Source: SZUA-320 sp963707875 (GTDB lineage: Bacteria > Gemmatimonadota > Gemmatimonadetes > Gemmatimonadales > GWC2-71-9). Taken from it: a DNA stretch of 64,000 nucleotides. Each line of letters starts with the position of its first letter. Position 1 is the stretch's first letter. The notes beneath the pieces were generated by a model. That model saw nothing but the letters and a program-made list of their open reading frames with translations. It had not been told where the DNA came from and made no database searches. A program made the translations under genes and the position numbers. Below, one piece after another: positions 44,749-52,386 of the stretch. The stretch spans positions 124,001 through 188,000 of the forward strand of contig CAVPRU010000002.1 of assembly GCA_963707875.1 (NCBI GenBank), given 5' to 3'.

Positions 44749-45480
44749 TCACGGCGGCTGAAGGTCGGGGGCCTGCCCGGTCATCGGGACGAACCGCACG
44801 GGCAGAGTACGAAGGGTCTCCATGCCCGTGGCTGTGCGGCGGAGAATTCGCAGTTCCTGGATGCCGGTCCCCACCGGGATCGCCATCAGGCCCCCGATCC
44901 TGAGCTGGTCCACCAGGGCGCGGGGCACCTCGTCGGGGGCGGCCGTGACCATGATCCGGTCAAACGGGGCGTGCTCCGGCCACCCGAAGTAGCCGTTCCC
45001 GGTCCGCACCTCCACGTTCCGATAGCCCAGATCCTTCAGGGTCACACGGGCGCGGTCCGCCAGGGGCGGCACGATCTCGATCGTGTAGACCATCTTGGCC
45101 AGCACGCTGAGCACCGCCGCCTGGTAGCCCGAACCGGTGCCGACCTCAAGTACCGTGTGGCCCGGCTGCACCTCGAGGGCCTCGGTCATGAACGCCACGA
45201 TGTAGGGCTGGGAGATGGTCTGGCCGTGGCCGATCGGGAGGGGGAAGTCGCCGTAGGCATCGGCCCGCCGGTCTTCCGGAAGGAACAGGTGCCGAGGAAC
45301 TTGGCGCATCGCCTCGAGGACCCGCTCGTTGCGGATGTCGCGGGCTGCGAGCTGCCGGTCCACCATGCGGCTGCGTTCGGCATCCCAATCGGGCGCCGGG
45401 CGCTGGGCGCTCGCGCCATTGCCGGCGCAGGCAACGACGGCCAGAGCGAGGAGGTGCAGGGACCGGGTCGCGTTGGTCAG
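44749..45480 (-). CDS. pcm: Protein-L-isoaspartate O-methyltransferase, probably exported lipoprotein
   Basis: The enzyme proper starts at MVDRQLAARDIRNERVLEAM (ATG 45366) and has VPRHLFLPEDRRADAYGD, IGHGQTISQPYIVAFM and SAM motif I LEVGTGSGYQAAVL, a normal Pcm core of 205 residues. However, the frame is open upstream and encodes LHLLALAVVACAGNGASAQ, a signal peptide with a lipobox (VVAC), then WDAERSRMVDRQL, which matches exported relatives. The only available initiation codon there is CTG 45480, overlapping the stop of the upstream gene (CTGA). Either CTG is used or the ATG form is cytoplasmic. It repairs isoaspartyl residues in aged proteins. Confidence 0.85.
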   Translation of the reverse strand: MTNATRSLHLLALAVVACAGNGASAQRPAPDWDAERSRMVDRQLAARDIRNERVLEAMRQVPRHLFLPEDRRADAYGDFPLPIGHGQTISQPYIVAFMTEALEVQPGHTVLEVGTGSGYQAAVLSVLAKMVYTIEIVPPLADRARVTLKDLGYRNVEVRTGNGYFGWPEHAPFDRIMVTAAPDEVPRALVDQLRIGGLMAIPVGTGIQELRILRRTATGMETLRTLPVRFVPMTGQAPDLQPP

Positions 45481-45893
45481 CGAGCGCCGAGCGCTTTCGC
45501 CGCTTTCGGGTAGTCCTTGGGCTTGACCCAGAGCAACATCCCGTACCGGCCGCGCCCGGCCGCCACCGCGTCGGCGGCGGTGACATTCACCCCCGCGTCG
45601 GCCAACTTGCGCAGATGCCGATGCACGGCGCCAACCCGGTCCTCACCCTGCACCACGAAGCACCGCTTGACCGCGCTGGTCTTCCACCCCTGTCGCCGGG
45701 CCACCCGGCGCACTCCGGCCATGTCGTCAGCCACCAGGTCGAGCTGCGCCTTCCCGCCTCCGGAGGGGAAACCGGAGTAGGCGAGCAGGTTGACGCCGGC
45801 TTCGGCGAGCGCGGCGAGCACCTGGACGCCTCGTCCGGCACGGTGGGGGACGCTGACGTAGCAGTAGCGGGTCTTGCGAACGCGATCAGCCAT
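45477..45893 (-). CDS. ACT-like two-domain small protein
   Basis: 138 residues from ATG 45893, with GGGAGA five bases before; the open frame to 45932 has no better start. Two related halves can be seen: RYCYVSVPHRAGRGVQVLAA with LAEAGVNLLAYSGFP, and RCFVVQGEDRVGAVHRHLRK with LADAGVNVTAADAVAAG. Each has the beta-alpha-beta pattern and a G/D-R-G/V-x-V turn typical of ACT ligand-binding domains. No catalytic domain is attached. It overlaps the Pcm gene at its 3' end and is likely co-transcribed with it. The ligand is unknown. Confidence 0.7.
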   Translation of the reverse strand: MADRVRKTRYCYVSVPHRAGRGVQVLAALAEAGVNLLAYSGFPSGGGKAQLDLVADDMAGVRRVARRQGWKTSAVKRCFVVQGEDRVGAVHRHLRKLADAGVNVTAADAVAAGRGRYGMLLWVKPKDYPKAAKALGAR

Positions 45894-46016
45894 GGGATTC
45901 TCCCGGAACGAGGGATGGAGAGAGCATACCACGTTTCAAGGTGGCGTCAATCGGCACGATCTGGCGGACCTGCGTGGTCGGAGTAGCTTGTAACTGTGTC
46001 CCACCGGGAGGTCGTC

Positions 46017-46277
46017 ATGCCGGAACAGGAGATCGGGGTCGTCACCCACTACTTCGACCACCCCCATGTCGCGGTGGTCCGTGTCGCCGCAGGCGAAATC
46101 AAGCTGGGAGACACCCTGCACTTCCGCGGCCACACCACCGAGTTCGCCGAGCCGGTAGACTCGATGGAGATGGACCACGGGCCGGTGGAGCGGGCCGGGG
46201 CCGGCGAGGAAGTGGCGATCAGGGTGGTCGGGCGGACCCGGAAGCACGACAAGGTATTCCTGGTCACACCCGACTGA
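46017..46277 (+). CDS. Elongation-factor-like single beta-barrel protein
   Basis: 86 residues from ATG 46017, with GGGAGG eight bases upstream (the GTG at 45996 is less likely). VVTHYFDHPHVAVVRVAAGE followed by LKLGDTLHF-like and EVAIRVVGRTRKHDKVFLV is the domain II barrel of EF-Tu/IF2-type GTPases, here without a GTPase domain. Free-standing proteins of this kind are usually annotated as translation elongation factor-like, with unknown role. It is divergent from the ACT-like gene, 123 bp away. Confidence 0.75.
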   Translation: MPEQEIGVVTHYFDHPHVAVVRVAAGEIKLGDTLHFRGHTTEFAEPVDSMEMDHGPVERAGAGEEVAIRVVGRTRKHDKVFLVTPD

Positions 46278-46436
46278 GTCCCTCGGGGGCTTGGTGCGCC
46301 ATGGCGGCCGCCATCCCAAGGCCGATCAACCGGTTGCCGACCACCGGTGCGGCGAGCACCCGAAACTGCCGGACAGGGTACTTGGCGTCCCCGCCCACAC
46401 CAGATCGAGCGCGCGGTGCAGTACCGGTCCGGGGCG

Positions 46437-47120
46437 TCAGTCTGGGGTCGTGCTGCGCTCCGGCGGAGCAGACAGACGCCAGCCAGGAAGGCCGGTGAGC
46501 CAGGCAAACGGCTTGAACTCCGTCGGTGGGACAAGCCGCCGGTGCACCACCGCCGCGTTGCCGGGCGAGTAGAGCCAGATCGCGGGCACGTCCTGATTCA
46601 AAATCGCAAGCGCCTCCCGCCACAGCTGACGCGTCGTGGCAGGGTCCGGCTCGGCCATGGCAGCCGAGAACAGCGAGTCGAAGGCGGGGTTGGCGTAGTG
46701 CCCGTAGTTCTGCCGGTCCCACCCAGTCCGAGTCCACTGGTCCGCCAACGAGCGGGGATGGGGTTCATCCAGCCAGGCCCCAATGAACGTCTCGAACCGA
46801 CCGTTTCCCAGCCGCTCCTGGAACACCGGGAAATCCACCGATGAAACCGTGGCGGCGATCCCGAGCCGGGACCACCGCTCCTGGATGGCGATGGCCAGAT
46901 TCCGCCTGGTCGCGCTGGTCCCGGGAACCAGGATGTCCACCGCCAGGGACCGCCCGTCCCGCCGACGATCCCCGCCTGCCGACCGAGGCCAGCCGGCTTC
47001 GTCGAGAAGCGAGGCGGCCCGGAGGGTGTCCGCCACGGCCGGAGCGGGCGTCTGCCACAGCCAGAGCTGGGGCGACATCGGCCCGTCCGGCACCGTGGTC
47101 CCGGCACCGAAAACGGGTGC
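46437..47120 (-). pseudogene. C-terminal fragment of a family 5 (peptide/nickel) substrate-binding protein
   Basis: About 225 residues of the C-terminal lobe of an SBP_bac_5 protein are recognisable: VFGAGTTVPDGPMSP, ASLLDEAGW, VPGTSATRRNLAIAIQERWS, FPVFQERLGNGRF, YANPAFDSLFSA and ILNQDVPAIWLYSP. Family members have a further 300 or so N-terminal residues. These are missing because similarity stops near 47116 and the sequence beyond belongs to a regulator on the other strand. There is no signal peptide or start. The gene was therefore cut, probably by a rearrangement at about 47,120. Confidence 0.75.
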
Positions 47121-47122
47121 CG

Positions 47123-48419
47123 GTGAGCGAGAGCTTCGGCACCGCCGTCGGCGACCTGGCTCGCGACCTCGGTCTGCAAGCCGGCCGAGGTCGGCCCCGA
47201 CTGCCGGAGCTTCCCGGCGAGGCCGTCGGCTGCGTGGTGCTGGCGGGCGGCTCCGAGGTCGAGGCGCTCGACCTAGTGGAGTCGCTACCCAGGACCGCGG
47301 TGCCCTGCTGGCTGGTCGGGGCGAGCACCGACTATCGGGTCGCCTCAGCGGCGGTCCGGCGCGGCGCCACGGACTACTTCGCCCTCCCCGCCGATTTCGA
47401 CCTGCTGCGGCGGACGGTCGAGCGCGCCGCAGCACTGGTGGACGCCGAGCGCCAGTCGGAGGCATTTGCCGACGCCGAGCGCCTTGCGGTGGGGTTCGAC
47501 GCCATTCTGGGGCCGAAGCCCCGGGCTTCGCCGAGGTGCTGGACCAGGCCCGGCGGGGTGGCCGCCCACCCGGATGTGACCGTGCTGCTGGGCGGGGAGA
47601 CCGGAACCGGCAAGGAGCTGCTGGCCAGGGCCATTCATTATCACAGCCCGCGGGCCCGGGCGCCGTTCGTCGAGATCAATTGCGCGGCCATCCCCGACAG
47701 CCTGCTCGAGAGCGAGTTGTTCGGCCATGAGCGCGGGGCCTTCACCGGGGCGGTCGAGACCCGCATCGGGCTCTTCGAACTGGCCGACGGGGGCACCATC
47801 TTCCTCGACGAGATCGGCCATCTGCCGCGTGCCCTCCAGCCGAAACTCCTCCGCGCGCTGGAGTCGCACACCATCCGGCGGGTGGGCGGCCGGGAGATCC
47901 GCTCGGTGGATGTGCGGGTGCTGAGCGCCACCCATGTCGACCTGGCCGCGGCGGTCCGGGACGGTGAATTCCGGGAGGACCTGTTCTACCGGCTCAACGT
48001 GGTAGCACTCATCATGCCGCCGCTCCGGGAGCGTGGGGGACGTCGAGTTGCTGGCGGAAGCGTTTCTGAGCCAGCTCGCGTCCAGCTACGGCCTCCCAAC
48101 CCCACCGCTGGGACCCGAGGCGCGGGCGATCCTCCGACGGCATCCCTGGCCCGGCAACGTCCGTGAACTCCGGAACGCCATCGAGCGAACCATGGTGCTC
48201 TCGCCCCTCGGCACTCTGGCGACCGACCTGCTGCTGCCGGATCGTTCCCCGACACCCACGAACGGCCCATTGCCCTTCCCCGCCACCCTGCGCGCCATCG
48301 GGCGGGCGGCGGCCCTGGCGATGCTCGAACGTGCCGAGGGCAACAAGAGCGAGGCAGCCCGCCGCCTCGGCATTTCCCGCCCACGCCTTCAACGACTGAT
48401 CGATGGAGAACCCGACTGA
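47123..48419 (+). CDS. Sigma-54-dependent transcriptional activator with frameshifts
   Basis: GTG 47123 starts a degenerate receiver-like domain (residues 20-115; GCVVLAGGSEVEAL has no phospho-acceptor Asp in the usual place). An AAA+ domain follows: GETGTGKELLARAIHY (Walker A), HERGAFTGAVE with GAFTGA for sigma-54 contact, GTIFLDEIGHL (Walker B) and FREDLFYRLNVVAL. A Fis-type helix-turn-helix (NKSEAARRLGISRPRLQRLI) ends the protein. The frame is disturbed at 47500-47570, where GPKPRASPRCWTRPGG replaces an expected GRSPGFAEVLDQARR, and again near 48037. Four extra G bases explain all of it. Target genes are unknown. Confidence 0.8.
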
Positions 48420-49024
48420 TGCGCCGATATCTCTTCCCCGGAATCCTGGCAATCCTGGCATGGGGCGCCTGCTCCTCCGACCCCACCGGACCGGACCAGC
48501 GCCCGGAGGACCAGCTCATTTTCCTGCGGCTCGCCGCCAGCGCGCCGCCCTTCGAATCTTCAACGGTGTCGTTCTACGCCAAGCGGGGGGTGAACCGGGA
48601 AGGGCGGATCTACTTCCAGGACGGCGAGGGAGGCCGGGGGGAGGAATTCGCTCGGCTCAAGATCGACGACAGGAGCCTGCTGGCCCGGCCCGACGGCACC
48701 CTGTTCCAGACCGGGGACTCGGTGCTCGTCACCCTGCGGATCGTGGATCCCGTCACGATGCAGATCGAACTGCTGCCGAGCGGGCTGACGTTCGTCAAGG
48801 ACCGGCCGGCCAAGCTCAAGCTCGATTACGACTTCGCCGATGACGACTACAACCGGGATGGCGTGGTGGACACCGACGATGATGCCGCCGAACTGAGATT
48901 CTCCATCTGGCGCCAGCGGCAACCCGGGGAGCCGTGGATCCGGCAGGGAACCGTGAAGATCGAGAATCAGAAAGAGGTCGAGGCCGAACTCACCGGTTTC
49001 AGCCGTTACGCCATCGCGTACTGA
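48419..49024 (+). CDS. Hypothetical lipoprotein
   Basis: 201 residues. The start ATG at 48419 shares a base with the regulator's stop (TGATG), so the two are translationally linked. The N-terminus MRRYLFPGILAILAWGACSS has a lipobox (AWGAC). The mature protein is predicted mostly beta: IYFQDGEGGRGEEFARLKID, SVLVTLRIVDPVTMQIELLP and a DYDFADDDYNRDGVVDTDDD acidic segment resembling a calcium-binding dockerin or EF-hand loop (D-x-N-x-D-G). I recognise no family. Coupling to the sigma-54 activator is unusual for a lipoprotein. Confidence 0.65.
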   Translation: MRRYLFPGILAILAWGACSSDPTGPDQRPEDQLIFLRLAASAPPFESSTVSFYAKRGVNREGRIYFQDGEGGRGEEFARLKIDDRSLLARPDGTLFQTGDSVLVTLRIVDPVTMQIELLPSGLTFVKDRPAKLKLDYDFADDDYNRDGVVDTDDDAAELRFSIWRQRQPGEPWIRQGTVKIENQKEVEAELTGFSRYAIAY

Positions 49025-49037
49025 GGACACCGACGGC

Positions 49038-50018
49038 ATGACTGAACCGACGCCCCTCCACCAGACCCTCCGGAGCCTGCTCCAGACCGGCCGCTTCAGG
49101 GACGCCATCGCGGCGTTCCGGGAGGCGGCAGACGAGCCTGTTGCACGTACCCCGGAAGTGCGGCTGCTGGCGGCAACGGCAAGCACCCGGGTGGGCGAGT
49201 TGGCCGCTGCCCGGCGGCTGACGTTCGAGGCGCTCGACGGGTTCCGGGCCCGGGCGGACGACGACGGCGTGATGCGGGCCCTCAACCTGCTCGGCGCCCA
49301 GGCATTTGAACGAGGCCAGCTGGCAGACGCGGCCGTTCGGTTCCGCGGCGCGCAACGGGTCGCCCGACGGCTCAACGACCTCCTGATGGTGGCTCGCACC
49401 GCCAACAACCTGGCCTCCGTGGCCCACCTCCGCGGCCAGGTCGAGGAGGCGAGGGTGCTCTACCGCGAAGCGCTCCTGGCCTACCAGCGAATCGGCAACC
49501 GACGAGGGACCGCGGAAACGTATCACAACCTGGGTCTGGTGGCGCGCGAGGATGGAGACCTGTCAGGTTCGTTTGCCGCCACCGAGCAGGCGGTCCGCCA
49601 CGCGGTGGAGAGCGAGGAGCCGGACCTCATGGCCCTGGCGCTCACCGGGCGGGCGGAAACCGCCGTGGCGCTCGACGAGGGCCCGTTGGCCACCGAGGGG
49701 CTCGCCCGCGCGGCGGCACTGGCCCGCGAAGCTGGGGACGAGGCCGGCGCTGCAGAGATCGAACGGGTCCGCGCGTTGGCGTGGTGGCGGGCGGGCAACA
49801 TCGAGCGGACCCTCGCCACCGCCGAGGCCGCGCGCCGTACCGCCGATCGCCTGGGTAGCGCCCTGCTTCGAGGCGAGTGCGCTGCCTTGGCCGCGAAGGC
49901 GCTCACCGCACTGGGCCGGAGCAGCGAAGCCGCCGTCCGCCGGGAGGAGGCTCGCGCCCAGTTTGCGGCGGTGGGCGCCCAGCGACACCTCGAACAGTTG
50001 GCGTGGGATCCCGCCTGA
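49038..50018 (+). CDS. TPR-repeat protein, probably cytoplasmic
   Basis: 326 residues from ATG 49038, 14 bp after the lipoprotein gene. No signal peptide. About six TPR-like helical pairs are present, for example MRALNLLGAQAFERGQLADA, ARTANNLASVAHLRGQVEEA and AETYHNLGLVAREDGDLSGS, rich in Ala and Arg. These proteins act as docking scaffolds. The last 108 bases, coding for the C-terminal helix ending HLEQLAWDPA, are duplicated at 53402-53509. Confidence 0.75.
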   Translation: MTEPTPLHQTLRSLLQTGRFRDAIAAFREAADEPVARTPEVRLLAATASTRVGELAAARRLTFEALDGFRARADDDGVMRALNLLGAQAFERGQLADAAVRFRGAQRVARRLNDLLMVARTANNLASVAHLRGQVEEARVLYREALLAYQRIGNRRGTAETYHNLGLVAREDGDLSGSFAATEQAVRHAVESEEPDLMALALTGRAETAVALDEGPLATEGLARAAALAREAGDEAGAAEIERVRALAWWRAGNIERTLATAEAARRTADRLGSALLRGECAALAAKALTALGRSSEAAVRREEARAQFAAVGAQRHLEQLAWDPA

Positions 50019-50020
50019 CG
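49913..50020 (+). repeat. Left copy of a 108 bp direct repeat flanking an island
   Basis: It matches 53402-53509 with no gaps and about seven differences (roughly 93% identity) and covers the 3' end of the TPR gene, including its TGA. The offset between copies is 3,489 bp. Confidence 0.92.
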
Positions 50021-50042
50021 GACGGACGTCCTCGACCCTCGC

Positions 50043-50086
50043 TTCATTCTTTCTTCATAGTTATTTCACGGCCACGACACTAGATG
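50043..50086 (+). promoter_or_regulatory. Triple 11-bp direct repeat (OmpR/PhoB-type box) plus -10 element, copy A
   Basis: TTCAT at 50043, TTCAT at 50054 and TTCAC at 50065 are spaced exactly 11 bp apart, one helical turn, as in Pho boxes and other sites of OmpR/PhoB-family regulators. TAGATG at 50081-50086 is a plausible -10 hexamer at the distance typical of activator-dependent promoters. The small peptide gene starts at 50137. A closely similar site lies at 54406. Confidence 0.65.
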
Positions 50087-50136
50087 TCAATCGCCATTTA
50101 GTTATTCCCATTGGAATCCTTCGCTGGGAGGTAACT

Positions 50137-50376
50137 ATGTTCGATCGAAAGGTCTTGCTCCGAGGTGCTTCAGTCGCGTTGATCGCCGTGACCGCTCCGG
50201 TGGCTTTGTCCACGCCACGACAGCTGGTGGCGGTCAATGATGCCTGCGCGGCGAGCGAAGGCAGGATGACTGGTCAATGCTGCTCCGCTCCATGGCAGTA
50301 TTGCGAGGATCCCATATATGGCCCTGTATATATGAAATACTGGTATGGCCTACCGGGGCCTTGTCCCAAGACTTGA
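50137..50376 (+). CDS. Small exported Cys-rich peptide, function unknown
   Basis: 79 residues from ATG 50137, with a strong GGGAGGT ribosome binding site. The N-terminus MFDRKVLLRGASVALIAVTA continues PVALSTPRQLVAV, a signal peptide without a clear lipobox. The rest has five cysteines (NDACAASE, GQCCSAPWQYCED, PGPCPKT) and an aromatic stretch VYMKYWYGLPG. Cys-rich short exported peptides can be disulfide-bonded factors or precursors of modified peptides; neither can be shown from sequence. It is preceded by a regulatory box shared with the cytochrome operon at 54.5 kb and followed by a strong hairpin. Confidence 0.6.
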   Translation: MFDRKVLLRGASVALIAVTAPVALSTPRQLVAVNDACAASEGRMTGQCCSAPWQYCEDPIYGPVYMKYWYGLPGPCPKT

Positions 50377-50471
50377 TGTCGCGGCTGTCCTCGATTGAGC
50401 CACGTTACGCTTCAGCTTAGAAGGTCCATTGACGTGGCGTACCAAGAGCCCAGCGTGTTGGCCGGATTGTT

Positions 50472-50523
50472 CTGCCCACGAGCCCGGATTCGATTCTCTC
50501 GGGCTCGTGGGCAGTACTTCTTT
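50472..50523 (+). terminator. Rho-independent terminator after the Cys-rich peptide gene
   Basis: A perfect 15 bp stem (CTGCCCACGAGCCCG against CGGGCTCGTGGGCAG) encloses a 13 nt loop and is followed by TACTTCTTT. It lies about 95 bp after the peptide gene and overlaps the possible 5' end of the next gene. Confidence 0.65.
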
Positions 50524-50528
50524 GGGTA

Positions 50529-51563
50529 TTGGGTGTGAGTGTTCTCCCGGGTGCCGGGAGTGCGCAGGAGGTACGCGCAACAGACCGAGGCCAAGAGTAT
50601 GTAACACTGCGTGGAGAGAGGATCACCGAGCCTAATCTCTTGACGTTTCCAATACTCATCTCAGTAGTTGGTAATGCGATTATTGTCATCGACTACGGAG
50701 CCGATCATCTGGGACTCGTTTTGGACAAGACTACGGGCCGGCTCCTGGGGCGGTTCGGCAAATTGGGGCGGGGGCCGAGAGAACTCACAGCGCCAGTCGC
50801 GATGGATACCGACCCGTTCGATTCCTCATCATTCTGGTTGATCGACGGCAGTTTGCGACGCGCCAGCCATGTTTCGTTGTTGTCACGTCAGGATGGAACC
50901 GTCCGAATCGAGATTGACTCCTCGGTGCGATTGCCGTTAGAAGGTACCGCGCCCCTCGTTGCGGGGTTCCTTCAAGCGACGGGCACAATTGTTCTCGCCG
51001 GTTACTTTGAGGGGGGGCGATTCGCCAGGGTTCCACCGGAAGGGGGCTGGATCCCATTTGGTCCGCTCCCGCCAGGTGACGAAGCCATGCCCATGCGGGT
51101 GAAGCAGCATGCATATCATACGACCTTCGCCCGGCACCCCAACCGCACGACCTTTGCTGCTGCGACGCGCTATTCCGACCGATTGGAAATCTTCGATTCG
51201 AACGGTACGCGCCTAGCAAACGCCCAACGCCTGCGAGGCTTCGAGCCGGTTTATGACACCCGCGAGACAAGCCAAGGGCTGACCCTGCGACCGGGCTCTG
51301 ATCTACGGCATGCTTTTCTGGCACTTGCAGCAAACGCCGGAGGAATCTTTGCCTTATACTCTGGAAGAACTGACCTGGAAGCACCTGGGCTGGCGGCGTA
51401 TGGCGCTATGATCGAGCTTTATGATTGGGACGCAGTCCGGCGTCGTGTATACGGAATCGATGAGGATGCCCTCGCCATTGCGCTTGATCAGAGCGGCAGC
51501 TTTCTGTATGCCATCGTTCATCATCCGCTGCCTGCTGTGGTACGGTATCGAGTGCGAGACTAG
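50529..51563 (+). CDS. Exported six-bladed propeller-like protein (start uncertain)
   Basis: About 344 residues from TTG 50529. The frame is open upstream and encodes AVLLWVLGVSVLPGAGSA, the hydrophobic core and cleavage region of a signal peptide. The natural start is therefore probably further left, inside the hairpin region, or has been lost. The mature part has beta-propeller repeats: GNAIIVIDYGADHLGLVLDK, GRLLGRFGKLGRGPRELTAP and RLEIFDSNGTRL, similar to TolB-like 6-blade proteins. Codons here are less GC-biased than in the neighbouring genes. It lies in the repeat-flanked island and may work with the thioredoxin-like protein downstream. Confidence 0.7.
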   Translation: MGVSVLPGAGSAQEVRATDRGQEYVTLRGERITEPNLLTFPILISVVGNAIIVIDYGADHLGLVLDKTTGRLLGRFGKLGRGPRELTAPVAMDTDPFDSSSFWLIDGSLRRASHVSLLSRQDGTVRIEIDSSVRLPLEGTAPLVAGFLQATGTIVLAGYFEGGRFARVPPEGGWIPFGPLPPGDEAMPMRVKQHAYHTTFARHPNRTTFAAATRYSDRLEIFDSNGTRLANAQRLRGFEPVYDTRETSQGLTLRPGSDLRHAFLALAANAGGIFALYSGRTDLEAPGLAAYGAMIELYDWDAVRRRVYGIDEDALAIALDQSGSFLYAIVHHPLPAVVRYRVRD

Positions 51564-51631
51564 ATGACATGACGCCCACCTCAGCCGCTCATCCGTCCAA
51601 GATCCGAGACTGAGCCCAGGTCTCCACAATC

Positions 51632-52285
51632 ATGTCAAAGCGCTCAATTTCCGACGTTGCGACCCTCGCCTTGGCCGTTGGGGCGCTGGCAGTAGCATGG
51701 ATCGGGTGGCAGAATAGTCGAGGACGGCTCACGCCGCGCATCCCTGTCCCGACGGCGGTCCCAGAATGGACTGAGTTGGTTCGCGTGGCCAGCTTCGAAC
51801 CGCCCCGCGTGGATCCCTCCGGCGCACATGTGTTCCTTGTCATCTTAGAGCCCAGCTGTCCCCAGTGCCAGGCCGTTCGTAAGGCCATAGACTCGCTCCG
51901 ACTCACCGCTCGGGCCGCATTTCAGGTTGGTTACCTGTATTTTCCGCGTCCCGCAGTTCATCGCGGAGCTTTCAATGCCTCCGTACTGGCCGAGTGCGCG
52001 AGGGAGCAAGGGAAACTCTCCGCATACCTCGATGGGCTGCTCCTAACGGACAACCCTGTTGACTATGCGGCTGGCACGGCCAGAAGGCTCGACTTGAACC
52101 ACACACTTCTGAGCAAGTGTATGAAGGGGATTGCTAGCCGCAGTGTCGTTGAACGTCACATCATGGCGGCGCGGCAACTCGGGCTAAGGCAGGGGCCTGC
52201 TGTATTGCTCGATGGTTTTCTTGTGCGCCCACCCCTTTCAACACGCACTCTCGACTCAGCGTGGTCGTCAATCGTAGCCAAATGA
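51632..52285 (+). CDS. Membrane-anchored thioredoxin-like (DsbA/TlpA-type) protein
   Basis: 217 residues from ATG 51632. An N-terminal anchor or signal (VATLALAVGALAVAWIGW) precedes a thioredoxin-like domain with active site CPQC in FLVILEPSCPQCQAVRKA. An inserted helical part (NASVLAECAREQGKLSAYLD) and a cis-Pro segment (LRQGPAVLLDG) complete the DsbA-like layout. Predicted role: periplasmic thiol oxidoreductase. Placed near a five-cysteine exported peptide, it could form or rearrange that peptide's disulfides; this is only inference. Confidence 0.8.
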   Translation: MSKRSISDVATLALAVGALAVAWIGWQNSRGRLTPRIPVPTAVPEWTELVRVASFEPPRVDPSGAHVFLVILEPSCPQCQAVRKAIDSLRLTARAAFQVGYLYFPRPAVHRGAFNASVLAECAREQGKLSAYLDGLLLTDNPVDYAAGTARRLDLNHTLLSKCMKGIASRSVVERHIMAARQLGLRQGPAVLLDGFLVRPPLSTRTLDSAWSSIVAK

Positions 52286-52386
52286 TTGTGCCGGTAGCAT
52301 TCCGAGCAACTCACGGTCCACCTGCCATCATCACGTACTCGACGTGTCCTGAATCGTCCTGTTCGGACTGTCGCCCCCTACACGGA

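Noticed and set aside
50137..50376. Lasso peptide precursor made by the asparagine-synthase-like protein
   Set aside because: There is no leader/core layout with a ring-forming Gly/Cys/Ser and Asp/Glu spacing and no B1/B2 protease gene; the peptide has an ordinary Sec signal instead.
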